Shown in pieces: positions 43,907-54,000 of a stretch of 64,000 bases of DNA. The position numbers were made by a program, and so were the translations under genes. This stretch comes from CAZHHH01 sp052400685 (GTDB taxonomy: Bacteria > Bacteroidota > Bacteroidia > Bacteroidales > Marinilabiliaceae): the NCBI GenBank assembly GCA_052400685.1, contig JBQTGJ010000008.1; one strand, written 5' to 3'. Position 1 is the stretch's first letter. Each line of letters begins with the position of its first letter. The notes below the pieces were generated by a model, which did not search any database, was not told the DNA's origin, and was given only the letters and a program-made list of their open reading frames with translations.

Positions 43907-44929
43907 TTAAAGGCAGTCGCCAAAGCAAACACCCATGTGACGGCCCTCTTTTACCAGGTGGTTGGTGGTTGGATCAATCAATTTTATTTTTCCACCCACA
44001 TCGCTCAGTGGTATGGATACAATTTCTCCGTTTTGTATAGCTACCATGGTGCCAAATTTTCTTTCGTGTATTAATTCTGCTGCAAAAGCACCCAGTCGGG
44101 TGGCCAAAATCCGGTCGGTTGCAGTCGGGCTCCCGCCACGTTGAATGTAGCCTAAGATGGTTTCGCGGGTTTCGAGACCCGTCAATTTTTTGATTTGTTT
44201 GGCGATGAAGACACCGGCTGACTTTTTAGACTGTTTTTGAATTCCTTCACCAACTACTACAATTGAATAAGGTTTCTTTTTGCGGCTTCGTTCCAACAAA
44301 CATTCGGCCACTAAATTAAGATCATGGGTAATTTCGGGAATCAGAATTACGTCGCCACCACCGGCAACTCCTGAGTTTAGCGCAATCCAGCCGGCGTGAT
44401 GGCCCATCACTTCAATCACCATTACTCTTTTATGTGAGTTGGCGGTGGTGTGAAGGCGGTCTATGGCTTCGGTGGCTATATGGACGGCTGTATCAAAGCC
44501 AAAGGTCATGTCTGTGCCCCAAATGTCATTGTCGATAGTCTTGGGTATTCCAACCACATTAAGGCCTTCTTGTGCCAGCAAATCGGCTGTTTTTTGAGTG
44601 CCATTGCCACCGATGCATACCAGAGCCTCCAGGCCCAGTTCCATATAATGCTTTTTTATGAGATCCGGTTTGGTGTGTGGCGCTTCTCCCTCAATGTTTT
44701 TAAAGGGTTTAAGTCTTGAAGTTCCTAATATTGTACCGCCAAGGGTAAGTATTCCCGACAGTAGTTGCTCGTTTAATTCAATGGTTTCCTTTTCAACCAG
44801 CCCGTTGAAACCGTTAATAATGCCAACCACGTCCATCCCATATTGAACAATGGCTGTTTTGCCTACGCCACGTATGGCGGCATTGATGCCGGGGCAATCG
44901 CCGCCGGCTGATAAAATCCCTATGCGCAT
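43907..44929 (-). CDS. pfkA: 6-phosphofructokinase (atypical active-site signature)
   Basis: A 340-residue phosphofructokinase phosphorylating fructose 6-phosphate. SAGGDCPGINAAIRG is the nucleotide loop and IPKTIDND the catalytic segment (D133, K130). Two deviations stand out: GGNG at 107-110 has N109 where the Mg-binding Asp of GGDG is expected, and K130 replaces the Gly usual in ATP-dependent enzymes. G110 argues for ATP, K130 is common in PPi-dependent ones. The start is ATG 44929, not 44944. The phosphate donor is therefore unsettled. Confidence 0.88.
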   Translation of the reverse strand: MRIGILSAGGDCPGINAAIRGVGKTAIVQYGMDVVGIINGFNGLVEKETIELNEQLLSGILTLGGTILGTSRLKPFKNIEGEAPHTKPDLIKKHYMELGLEALVCIGGNGTQKTADLLAQEGLNVVGIPKTIDNDIWGTDMTFGFDTAVHIATEAIDRLHTTANSHKRVMVIEVMGHHAGWIALNSGVAGGGDVILIPEITHDLNLVAECLLERSRKKKPYSIVVVGEGIQKQSKKSAGVFIAKQIKKLTGLETRETILGYIQRGGSPTATDRILATRLGAFAAELIHERKFGTMVAIQNGEIVSIPLSDVGGKIKLIDPTTNHLVKEGRHMGVCFGDCL

Positions 44930-45055
44930 GTTTTTGCTCCCCATGGTATTTTTGCTTTTTATTCAACGCCTGAAAGATAATTCAAATCATTTTATCTCTC
45001 TTTATTTTTATGGATAATGCTGATAAAAATTCCGTTTCGAAGGTCGTTCTTTTGG

Positions 45056-45922
45056 TTATGATTGGAATATTAATAATGGAACATCGGTTTCGTAAAGCAT
45101 TTTTTTTGTAACCGATGGTGTAAAAATTTTTTTTAGAATTGTCCTTTTGTGGCTCGACATGGTGATGAGGTCTATTTGGTTGTTTTCAGCATAGGTTTTA
45201 ATCGTTGTTACAAAGTTTTTTCCACTAATCGCGCTGAATTCAATGGGTTGGTGTTGACAGTTTTTCTCGCAATAGCTACGCATTTTGTCTATCCGGCGTT
45301 GGTCTCTTTTGTCCTCTTTGTTGGTGGTGTGATAAACAGCATATATCCGGGTGTTAAATGGTTTTGTAATCCGAATTAACCGGTGCAGTGTGATGAAGTC
45401 GCGATCGTTCTCTTCCATTAAAAATAAGATATTACCAATTTTTAAGTGGTTTACACGACTGTTGGCGGGCACGGCCAGAACCAGCGCTTTTGTGCGGTTA
45501 ATAACATCGCCGGTAACGCTGCCCATGGCTTGTTTTATGGGGTCGTTTTTGCTGCTGGTACCCATAATGATCACATCCGAACGCATGGCCTTGCTTATTT
45601 GTGTGATGACTTCTTCCGGATAGCCATATTCAAAGCGGTATTCAATATGTATGTTCTTGTTTTGAAGTGACGACATATTTGTGATCACTTTGTTGGTTAG
45701 TTTTTTTAAACGTTCCTGGCTGTCGCGGTCGTGTCGTTCAATGTCAGGCAGCAGGGGTTCTTCGGTATTGGGGTTGTCGGGGTCGATGTCGCGTGATGCA
45801 TAATCAGAAAAGCAGTGCAGAATAGTGATGCCTGCCTGAAATTTTTCAGAAAGCGTCAGGGCATACGACAAGGCGTTGATGGAATAATCCGAAAAGTTAA
45901 CCGGCACCAATATCTTAATCAT
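45056..45922 (-). CDS. Universal stress protein, two UspA domains
   Basis: A 288-residue tandem UspA protein. The first domain (about 1-145) ends in the nucleotide-binding pattern IIMGTSSKN...GSVTGDVI. The second (about 155-288) ends MSSHKRTILKKIFTPSVTKK, a weaker match to G2xG9xG(S/T). Role: stress resistance, ATP-binding or not. It is 133 bp from pfkA and shares its orientation. A terminator separates it from upstream ilvE. Confidence 0.85.
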   Translation of the reverse strand: MIKILVPVNFSDYSINALSYALTLSEKFQAGITILHCFSDYASRDIDPDNPNTEEPLLPDIERHDRDSQERLKKLTNKVITNMSSLQNKNIHIEYRFEYGYPEEVITQISKAMRSDVIIMGTSSKNDPIKQAMGSVTGDVINRTKALVLAVPANSRVNHLKIGNILFLMEENDRDFITLHRLIRITKPFNTRIYAVYHTTNKEDKRDQRRIDKMRSYCEKNCQHQPIEFSAISGKNFVTTIKTYAENNQIDLITMSSHKRTILKKIFTPSVTKKMLYETDVPLLIFQS

Positions 45923-46011
45923 TGCTTTGTTGTTTGAAGGGGTTTGTAAAGCGGTATTTGGCCTTTAACCACATTGTTTTCTTATCCTACTAAATGTAGT
46001 ATAAAAATAGG

Positions 46012-46050
46012 GAAAAAAGAACCCCGGAGAAAATTCTTTACTCCGGGGTT
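46012..46050 (-). terminator. Intrinsic terminator of ilvE
   Basis: A 10-bp perfect stem, AACCCCGGAG/CTCCGGGGTT. Read on the minus strand, it is followed by a CTTTTTT tract about 30 bp downstream of the ilvE stop. Confidence 0.88.
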
Positions 46051-46079
46051 TTGAAATTTTTTTATGATGGCATTGTCTG

Positions 46080-47105
46080 TTACTCTTCTATCAGAGTAAG
46101 CCAGCCGTGCTTGTCAGGTTCTTCACCATACTGAATGGCTCTGAGTTTATGGTATAATTTTTCGGAAATAGGACCCGGTTTTCCATTTTTACTATAAACG
46201 TATTTTTTACCGGTATCAATGTCGTCAATTTCGGCTACAGGACTTATAACAGCAGCCGTACCACAGGCTCCGACTTCTTCAAAGGTATCCAATTCCTCCA
46301 ATGGTACTTTTCGACGTTCGGTTTTTAGTCCCATCTCTTCAGCAAGTACCATCAGGCTTTTGTTGGTAATTGAGGGTAGTACTGATTTTGATAAAGGTGT
46401 AATATACGTATTGTTTTTGATGCCGAAGAAGTTGGCCGGGCCGCATTCGTCAATGTATTTTTTCTCGCGGCTGTCCAGATATAATACGGCTGAATATCCT
46501 TTTTCGTGGGCAATTTTGCCTGAACGTAAGCTGGCTGCGTAGTTGCCGCCGATTTTAATATAGCCTGTACCGTTTGGCGCTGCTCTGTCGTATTCACGGG
46601 TTATCATCAGGTTGGTGGGTTTAAAGCCTTCCTTAAAATAGGGTCCTACCGGTGTTACAAAAACGACAAAAAGATATTCATCTGATGGAGAGACTCCCAC
46701 TTTGGCACCGGTGCCAATTAGTAATGGACGTATGTATAGGGCGGCGCCTGAGTCCATTGGTGGGACAAAGCGACTGTTGAGTTGTACGGCTTTTTTAACG
46801 GCTTTTATGAAAATTTCTTCCGGGACGGGCTGCATGAGCACACCTTCGGCTGAGGAGATCATGCGGCGGGCGTTATCTTCGAGACGGAAAATTCTGATTT
46901 TGCCGTCTTTGCCTCTGAAGGCTTTTTGTCCTTCAAAGGCTTCCTGACCGTAATGCAGGCAGGTGGCAGCCATGTGCATGCTAATGTTTTCTGAGGAGCT
47001 GATTTCTAACTCTCCCCATTTCCCGTCGCGATAATAGCAACGTACGTTGTAGTCTGTTTTTATGTAGGAAAATGATAATTTTCCCCAATCAATATCGCCA
47101 GTCAT
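46080..47105 (-). CDS. ilvE: Branched-chain amino acid aminotransferase
   Basis: A 341-residue fold-IV PLP aminotransferase of the larger, eukaryote-like class. The PLP lysine lies in YIKIGGNYA (about 178), with EAFEGQKAFR upstream and ECGPANFFGI and GACGTAAVISP downstream. It interconverts valine, leucine and isoleucine with their 2-oxo acids. It is monocistronic, with a 582-bp spacer upstream and an intrinsic terminator downstream. Confidence 0.93.
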   Translation of the reverse strand: MTGDIDWGKLSFSYIKTDYNVRCYYRDGKWGELEISSSENISMHMAATCLHYGQEAFEGQKAFRGKDGKIRIFRLEDNARRMISSAEGVLMQPVPEEIFIKAVKKAVQLNSRFVPPMDSGAALYIRPLLIGTGAKVGVSPSDEYLFVVFVTPVGPYFKEGFKPTNLMITREYDRAAPNGTGYIKIGGNYAASLRSGKIAHEKGYSAVLYLDSREKKYIDECGPANFFGIKNNTYITPLSKSVLPSITNKSLMVLAEEMGLKTERRKVPLEELDTFEEVGACGTAAVISPVAEIDDIDTGKKYVYSKNGKPGPISEKLYHKLRAIQYGEEPDKHGWLTLIEE

Positions 47106-47634
47106 TTTATTTATGATTTGAGAGTATAAACAAATGGTAAAAATAGCAATATCTTTCCATATTATAGCCTGATATTAGCAATTATCAACTAAAAAGATGA
47201 GTTTAGTCACACTTGGGGGTTTGTTATTTTTCAAAATGCGGGAATCAATTGGGGTGGATTGTATGTCAGACTCAAGTGTTTTTTGTGATAAGAATCTGTT
47301 TTGTGTTTATGGGCTTCCTTTGAAATCTTCTTAAAACAGATAAAGGTTTATCTTATATAGGTTTTATGGGTAGCGAATAATTATTCGACGTTTTTATAAT
47401 TATTTTATTACTAGTCTTTTAGCTCGTATGTAATTGTGCCCGACGGCTGAAGTCTGGAATCTTTTATTTATGAGGATGACGTAAATAATTTGTTTTATAG
47501 TTTATTTGGAATTTACATTGTCGTTTGAGTTTTTTTAAGGCATGTTTGTTTCTGAATAGGTTCGTTTATTGTCGTTAATGATTATTTTGAAAGCTTGAAT
47601 AATTAAGAAAATGGCTTTTTTGTAGTTTGACGAA
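47106..47634. other. AT-rich spacer, no gene
   Basis: About 530 bp between ilvE and the next gene's terminator. No ORF, tRNA or riboswitch fold was recognised. A short GC-rich patch, GCCCGACGGCTGAAGTC near 47440, could be the remains of a REP-like repeat. Confidence 0.5.
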
Positions 47635-47670
47635 ATAAAAAAGGAGGCTGTATTTCAGCCTCCTTTTTTA
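47635..47670 (-). terminator. Intrinsic terminator of the porin gene
   Basis: Perfect stem AAAGGAGGCTG/CAGCCTCCTTT with loop TATTT and flanking A/T tracts, 18 bp after the stop. Confidence 0.88.
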
Positions 47671-47687
47671 TTAATTTTATTCTCTAA

Positions 47688-48242
47688 TTAAAAAGCATAA
47701 CTCAAACCTATTTGAAGGACATTGTTTTTAGCGTCGCCATTTTCCATAATATTTGACAGCCCAAGGTTGTATCGGATGCCGATCCCTAGTCCGGAATTCA
47801 TTTGATAACCAGCTCCGAATCCAAGACCAAATTCGGTTCCTTTCATTCCATCTTTGATATCTTCATCGTCTCCGTCAAACTCCTCTTTTGCAGCCAGATT
47901 AAATCCAATTTGAGGACCTGCTTCCAGCATAAAGCTTTCTGTTAGGTTTAATTTTACCATTAATGGGATATCCAAATAAGTAAGTTTGACCACGTAATCG
48001 TCAGTAATCTTTGCACCTTTCATTGAAAGAAGGAGTTCTGGTTGAAAAGATAATTTTTTAGATAATGAGATGTTGGCAAAACCTCCAAAATACGGTGCTA
48101 TACGTGAATCTAAGTTCTCTGCATCATCACCGGACATATTGGCAATGTTGATACCGGCTTTGGCGCCAAAAGAGGTTTGAGCAAACGAAGTAACTGTTGC
48201 AAATAACAGGATACCCGTTAGTAATACTGAAAATTTTTTCAT
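47688..48242 (-). CDS. Outer membrane beta-barrel protein (porin family)
   Basis: A 184-residue secreted protein with signal peptide (about 1-21, ending SFAQT). It has the GAKAGINIANMSG opening typical of OMP_b-brl_2 (PF13568), with alternating strands such as ISLSKKLSFQPELLLSMKGA and a C-terminal IGLSYAF ending in an aromatic residue. It probably is an 8-stranded barrel in the outer membrane. The ligand is unknown. It is monocistronic. Confidence 0.85.
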   Translation of the reverse strand: MKKFSVLLTGILLFATVTSFAQTSFGAKAGINIANMSGDDAENLDSRIAPYFGGFANISLSKKLSFQPELLLSMKGAKITDDYVVKLTYLDIPLMVKLNLTESFMLEAGPQIGFNLAAKEEFDGDDEDIKDGMKGTEFGLGFGAGYQMNSGLGIGIRYNLGLSNIMENGDAKNNVLQIGLSYAF

Positions 48243-48295
48243 TTGGTTAGTTTTTGTTAAGTAATTAAATCTTTTATGTTTATGTTTTAAACATT

Positions 48296-48303
48296 CAAAA
48301 ATA
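48296..48303 (-). promoter_or_regulatory. Candidate -7 element of the porin gene
   Basis: CAAAAATA on the plus strand reads TATTTTTG, 53 bp before the ATG. Confidence 0.45.
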
Positions 48304-48459
48304 ATTTAAAGATTGTTACATGTTTTGTTTTCGTGCAATTTTGTGACGAATGGTGTTTTTTTTATGATTAAAGCATTGTTTCTGATGATAGAAGCGGCGT
48401 TTGGGTAATTTGACGTGCTTTTAATAAAGAATTTAATATTACCATTGATAAATAGCAGT

Positions 48460-49224
48460 CTATTTTATCAGTAGTAAAAAGGCTGAGATGGCAATTACTA
48501 TTACCACAAAATAGCGGAATGCTTTTTCGGGTATAAAGCTTACAATTTTACGACCGACCAAAGTGCCCAGATAAACGGCTGGTATCATTACGAAGTTCAT
48601 TTGGAGTGACGAGAGGGTCACCGATTCCCAAACAAACATGTGAAGCGGTAGCTTGATGAGGTTGAGTGTGAGATAAAAAAACGCACCGGTACCTATAAAA
48701 TTAATTTTAGGCAGGCGCATCGAAAGCAGATACAAATCGAATATTGGACCTGCTGCATTGCCTATCATCGATGCAAAACCACCACTTAAACCTGCAAAAA
48801 TTGATAAAGGTTTTGATTTTGAAAGATCTGCTTTTTTTCCTGCTAAATCGAATATGAAGATGAGCGACAGGCAAATGAATACAATAATGGCGATGATATT
48901 TCGGAAGATGCTGTCGTTAACCATTTTTCCAACTAAAACGGCAAGTACAATGCCTGCTAAAGCCCATGGAAGCAGTTTTTTTATCTGCTGCCATTTGGCA
49001 CTTCGGTGATAGTAACGCAGCGCAAAAATGTCACCAATAATTAAAAAGGGGAGTAATATTCCGGTGGAGGTCATGCCGCCGTAATAATAGGCCAGTATGG
49101 GGATGGTTACCATGGCTATGCCTTTGAGTCCACTCTTCGAAAGCCCGTTGATGAATGCACATCCTAAGGTGATGAACCACACTCCCCATGATACGTTTAG
49201 CGGATTTAAAATGGATTGAAGCAT
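48460..49224 (-). CDS. TauE/SafE family sulfite exporter-like permease
   Basis: A 254-residue integral membrane protein with about eight hydrophobic segments in two repeats. GLSKSGLKGIAMVTIPIL and GLSGGFASMIGNAAGP are the paired TauE/SafE signature loops. It probably exports an organosulfur or sulfite anion; specificity is unclear. tcdA lies 68 bp upstream in the same direction. Confidence 0.83.
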   Translation of the reverse strand: MLQSILNPLNVSWGVWFITLGCAFINGLSKSGLKGIAMVTIPILAYYYGGMTSTGILLPFLIIGDIFALRYYHRSAKWQQIKKLLPWALAGIVLAVLVGKMVNDSIFRNIIAIIVFICLSLIFIFDLAGKKADLSKSKPLSIFAGLSGGFASMIGNAAGPIFDLYLLSMRLPKINFIGTGAFFYLTLNLIKLPLHMFVWESVTLSSLQMNFVMIPAVYLGTLVGRKIVSFIPEKAFRYFVVIVIAISAFLLLIK

Positions 49225-49292
49225 GTTGCAAAGGAAGTGAATAATTTATAGGGCCTTGAATATTTATTTGTTAAAAAAACAAAAGTGGCGTT

Positions 49293-50012
49293 TCAGTTTT
49301 GGTGGTTCAACAGATCACGAAGAACCTTTGAGGCGGCCATGATGCCAAAAATTGCGGGCATATAGCTGATGGTGCCCAAAGTTGTTTTTTTATTTGGCTC
49401 GTCATCCACAAATAACAGGTGATTTTTGTCTGTGGGTTCAGGGCTGAATACCACATTAAAACCATTTTTGATGTCAAATTTGTTCAGTCGTTTGCGTACC
49501 ATACGCGCCAGCCGGCACTGGTATGATTGGGAAATGTCGCTGACCTGTACTTTGGATGGATCCATTTTGCCGCCGGCTCCCATACTTGAAATCAGCGGTA
49601 TTTTATTATTTACGGAATGGACAATCAGAAATATCTTTGGTGTCAGAGAATCAATAGCATCTATAACATAGTTAAAAGGTTGGTTTAATAGTTCAGGGAT
49701 TTTGTCCTTATCCATAAATTCATGGATGGCATTGACTGTTATGGATGGATTTATGTCTACCATCCTTTGTTTCATGATTTCAACTTTTGGCTGATTCTCG
49801 GTGCTGCTCAGGGCAATTAACTGCCGGTTTCGGTTGGAGGGTTTTACGGTATCTGCATCCACAATGGTAATTTCGCCAATACCGGAACGAGCCAGCATCT
49901 CTGCGGCATAAGCCCCCACACCTCCAATCCCGGCTATTAATATATGGGCTTTCTGAAGCTTTTCCATCTGTTCTTTGCCCAATAATAATTCCGTTCTGCT
50001 AAGCCACTCCAT
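49293..50012 (-). CDS. tcdA: tRNA threonylcarbamoyladenosine dehydratase
   Basis: A 239-residue ThiF/MoeB-fold ATPase. It catalyses ATP-dependent cyclisation of t6A to ct6A in tRNA. GIGGVGAYAAEMLARSGIG is the ATP loop (about 29-47), and DADTVKPSNRNRQ is the family signature. The length excludes the longer E1-like ubiquitin relatives. A -7 element lies 24 bp upstream. Confidence 0.88.
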   Translation of the reverse strand: MEWLSRTELLLGKEQMEKLQKAHILIAGIGGVGAYAAEMLARSGIGEITIVDADTVKPSNRNRQLIALSSTENQPKVEIMKQRMVDINPSITVNAIHEFMDKDKIPELLNQPFNYVIDAIDSLTPKIFLIVHSVNNKIPLISSMGAGGKMDPSKVQVSDISQSYQCRLARMVRKRLNKFDIKNGFNVVFSPEPTDKNHLLFVDDEPNKKTTLGTISYMPAIFGIMAASKVLRDLLNHQN

Positions 50013-50035
50013 TTCTCGTTTTTTTGTAATGCCCG

Positions 50036-50043
50036 CAAAAATA
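50036..50043 (-). promoter_or_regulatory. Candidate -7 element of tcdA
   Basis: CAAAAATA on the plus strand reads TATTTTTG, 24 bp before the ATG. Confidence 0.45.
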
Positions 50044-50212
50044 GTCAGATTTTTGGTTTGGTGAATGTTTCAAAGCTGATATTCGTTTGCGCTACCAGAT
50101 AATGCGACCTAATAAGACCCAACGGTTTGAAGGTAAGTCTTGTATTGAAGGGTGGTTAGTAATTGTTTTTTGAAGAGAGTATTGTAGAATTTAATATTTA
50201 ACTATTATTGTG

Positions 50213-50851
50213 TTATATGCTTAATGATATAAAGTTATTCCATATTATTTCAATCAGTTGTTTAATATCGGTAGCGTGTATTCTGGCTGCATTTTTATAG
50301 ATCTCTTGTATTGGTTCATTACTGTCGTCGGTTTCTAAAAAGAAAGACTGAGGCGGTGTTTGTTTAAGACTTTGGGCTGCTTTGCTTTTTTCTATCAGGA
50401 TGGCGGGGCCGAAACTGAGCCTGAATCCGGCAGACGTCAATTGCCGGGCCAATTGTGGGTGCCCTGTAAACCCATGAATTATCCAGGGTTGAATGGGTTG
50501 CTTTTCTTTTTTTATTTGGAGTAGTTCGTTAAAATAGCCTACGCAATGAATGACCAGTGGCTTTTTTAATTTTTCGGATATCTGTATGTGTTCTTCAAAA
50601 ATGGATATTTGTTGTTCTAAGGAGCTACCTTTTAATTTATCTAATCCACATTCTCCAATGTAAAAGAGATTCTTATTTGTGGTTATTTGACTGTTAAATT
50701 TAAGTTTGTTTTGGGTTTTACTGTCCCATGGATGCACGCCGTAGCCAAAGAATCCTTGTTGAGGTAATGGCTCTCCCTGGCGAATGCTTTGAATAGCTAA
50801 CACTGTTTCGGGATGAACATTTTTGTGGGTGTGAAAATCAATAATAGTCAT
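50213..50851 (-). CDS. TatD family hydrolase
   Basis: A 212-residue metal-dependent hydrolase of the TatD family (TIM barrel). HTH opens the metal site (DFHTHKN), with GECGLDK, VIHCVGYF and HGFTGHP following. It is shorter than TatD (about 260), as in many Bacteroidota homologues. Possible roles are 3-prime DNA/RNA exonuclease or tRNA D-aminoacyl processing. It is single-gene, downstream of the alpha-2-macroglobulin gene. Confidence 0.8.
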   Translation of the reverse strand: MTIIDFHTHKNVHPETVLAIQSIRQGEPLPQQGFFGYGVHPWDSKTQNKLKFNSQITTNKNLFYIGECGLDKLKGSSLEQQISIFEEHIQISEKLKKPLVIHCVGYFNELLQIKKEKQPIQPWIIHGFTGHPQLARQLTSAGFRLSFGPAILIEKSKAAQSLKQTPPQSFFLETDDSNEPIQEIYKNAARIHATDIKQLIEIIWNNFISLSI

Positions 50852-50965
50852 TTTTTAGGCGTTGATTATACCAATGCTGCTTATGATTTTTTTTTATTTG
50901 AAGATGTTTATAAGCGTCAGTTTCTGCGTAACACTGTGTCAAAAAGAAAGTTTTATTATTTATGT

Positions 50966-51000
50966 ACTTTGGGTGCCTAAAGGTGGCACCCAAAGTTTTG
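50966..51000 (-). terminator. Hairpin downstream of the alpha-2-macroglobulin gene
   Basis: Perfect 12-bp stem ACTTTGGGTGCC/GGCACCCAAAGT. On the minus strand a T-tract is weak, but the hairpin sits 3 bp after the stop, so termination or mRNA 3-prime protection is likely. Confidence 0.6.
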
Positions 51001-51003
51001 GTT

Positions 51004-54000
51004 TTATTGTTTGGTTACGTTAACCCACATTCCTGGTTCTGATGCTCTGATGCTATAATCATACATTGCTTCGCAGCTAACGGCAGGCAGATAAAACCGG
51101 CCAATATATGCAGCATGTAATCCAATTACTAACCGTTTGGTTTCTCCGGGCATTAGGCTAAGATATGAGTATACCCGGTCGTCGCGAATGTCGCGATAGC
51201 CGGGTTGGTCAATCTCATATAATGAACCATTTCCTTCCATGCGTGAGTTTCTGATTTCCCAGCCTGATGGAAATATTTGTGTCAGAGCCAGGTTGTTTAC
51301 CGCTTTGGCTCCTGTGTTTTTAAGACTGACGGTGACCTTAAAGTCGGTGCCTTGAGCCATGGTTGATGGATTTATGCTGTTGCCGTTTAAGGTGGCATAC
51401 TCCACTTTTATGGATAGGTTTTCTTCTACTTTCTGTGTTAAGGTGTCGTGCAACGGTCGTCCGGACATAATCAGGTTGGCAAAAATTTCGCCGTCGGACT
51501 GATTGGTGATTGATAGATTTCCTTGCGCCGGGAGCTCTGCATTTGTTTTTTGTTGATTAATGGGTTTTGTAAAGCTTATGACGGTTCCGGGACCGTTGTT
51601 AAATGAGTATTTAACTTTTGCTTTAGATGTTTGCTTTTTATTGGTTGTTATATATTTGCTTAAAGCAAGTAACGAGTAGGCCGTTGTTTGAGTGCTCAAC
51701 CAGTGGTCGCTATTGATGAGGTTGGTTAGTTCGCGGGCTAAACGTGCAGACTTCTCTTTCTCATTCATCAATAACATGGTTTCGAGTGTCATGGCCATGT
51801 CACGTTCTCTTGATCCGTAAGTGTTGGAGAATACGCTGGTTTGATCCGGGATTTCAGCAATTGTTTGTGTCAGTTCCCGGGCTACGTCATTTATTCCTGC
51901 AATGGCGTAGGTAGCTGCAAGGCGCCATTTGGCCTGCTGCGACAGATTGGGCTGCTGCCGCATCCTGTTCATCCCTGATAGATGAGTTTCGCCTGCCAAT
52001 GCTAAAGTGTAAAGTCGGTAGGCCTGAATGAAGTCATGGCCATGGTAGCGACCTGATTTATCTGGCACCCATGCGTTGACCTGACTTTTTTGATATTTTA
52101 GCCACTGTTTTTTTATCGTCGCAGGAAGGGCATAGCCTTTTAGTTCTGCTTCGACCATAAAATGGCCGGCATACGAAGTGGCCCATTCGTCGGCTGTGGG
52201 GCCTCCTGGCCAGTAGGCAAATCCGCCATTGCCTGTCTGGTAGTTGCCCAGCTTTCCTAGTGTTTCCTGTACATTGGCCATTGCCCTTGACATTTGTTGA
52301 GGGCTTAGGTCTGAGAGGTCAGAGAGGTACAATTGGGGGAAAGCTTTGGACGTTATCTGTTCAATGCAGCCATGTGGATACGACAGTAAATATTCCAGAC
52401 GTCTTCCAAAATTAATGGGTGTCAGGATGCTTAGTTCCAAAGTGGTTTTATTGGTGCCCTGAACGCCCGGCATGTTATAGTTTATGCGTGTTGTCTTACC
52501 GGCTGCGATCACTTCACTGTTAACTCTTGTGACGGATGGGTTGGGATTTCGAATGGGTAGGTGAACAATGTGTGTGGCTGTTTCCTTTCCCGCACTGGCA
52601 CTTACTTCTATTGTTGAAGTGCCGGTGACTTCTCCTGCCTGCAATTCAAAAAAGAGGGTCTGTTCTCCCGCCTTGTCAAATTGAATAGCTTGTTTTGATA
52701 ATCCTTTTATAATTATACTTTTGTCTGTTTTTATTTCAATGTTAACTTCATGGATTGATTTTTCTGAGACAAAGACGGTAACCGGTAAAGCAACGGTTTC
52801 GCCCGGGCCCAGCACACGGGGTAGGGCAGCCCATACCATAAGTGGTTGTCGTATGGCGATGGTGCTTTCTGTTGAGCCGGTTGCGTTACCGTTGGTGGCT
52901 ACTACCATAGCGCGAACAGAGCCCGTGTAGTTGGGTATTTGAAGGGTGTGCTTATTGGTACGGCCTTTTTTCAGGTCAAAAGGACCGTAGAAGTGAACCA
53001 TTGGGTCAAATCTTCTTGCATTGTTTTGACCCTCACTGTTTAGCATATCTGCATCACCACCAATGCTGAACAGACGTTCTATTTGTCCGCCGTATGCACC
53101 CAGCACGTAGTCGTACATATCCCAGGTCTTGACGCCCAAAGCCTCCCTCGCGTTGAAGTGATTCCAGGGATCAGGTGTTTGAAATCTGGTCAGATCCAAT
53201 AAGCCTTCATCAACAATGGCAAGGGTGTAGCTCATGGCTTGATTCTCGGCTTCACTCACTTTGATGGTGACTTTTTGATTAGGGCGCCATTCTTTGTTAC
53301 TTTTGATCTGTGGCTTCAGTTGACTGGCTGGCGAAAAGACCGTTATGGGCAGGATGCCGTACATTCGTACCGGTAGATCGTTTTTCTTTTTATCCTGAGG
53401 CTGTAACAAACTGATATGTATATATATATTCGGTGTCATATCGTCGGTTACTTCAAATGTAAAATGGGTGCTTTCCGGTTCGGGCTCAACCCACCATGAC
53501 CGTAGTACTTTTGTGCCGTTCTCAAGACTAATTAATGCCCGGCCTTTTCCTGCTGAAGGGAAGGTGACTGTAGCTATATCACCTACATTGTATTTTTCTT
53601 TATCGGTATTAAAAATCAGCATAGAAGCGGCTTCTGCATCAACTCCGCTGGTTTTCTGTGCCCATCCGGGCCAGTCAACCAATACGGTGGTTGTGGCTGC
53701 ATGGCCTCCAATGGGATCTTCCACCCGGATGAGGTACCGGCCCCATTCGGGTTGGTCGATGCGGAAGGGAATTGAGGCTTTGCCATTAGTGGTGGTCAGG
53801 TTGCCTTGTTTGATAATATTGGCCGACCGTGAGCTGACATAACGCCCCAGTTTTTCTTCGCTGCGATCCCACCACCAGCGCCAGTTGATTTTATAGATGG
53901 TGTATTTAAGTCCTTTGAGGTTGACAGATTTTCCTTTTTCATCAACGGTTACAACGTCTATCTGATGGTCGGTATCGGTCATTAAATAGCCTTTTTGATC

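Noticed and set aside
47430..47470. GC-rich patch as RNA gene or riboswitch
   Set aside because: No stem set or conserved core was recognisable; it may be a decayed repeat.
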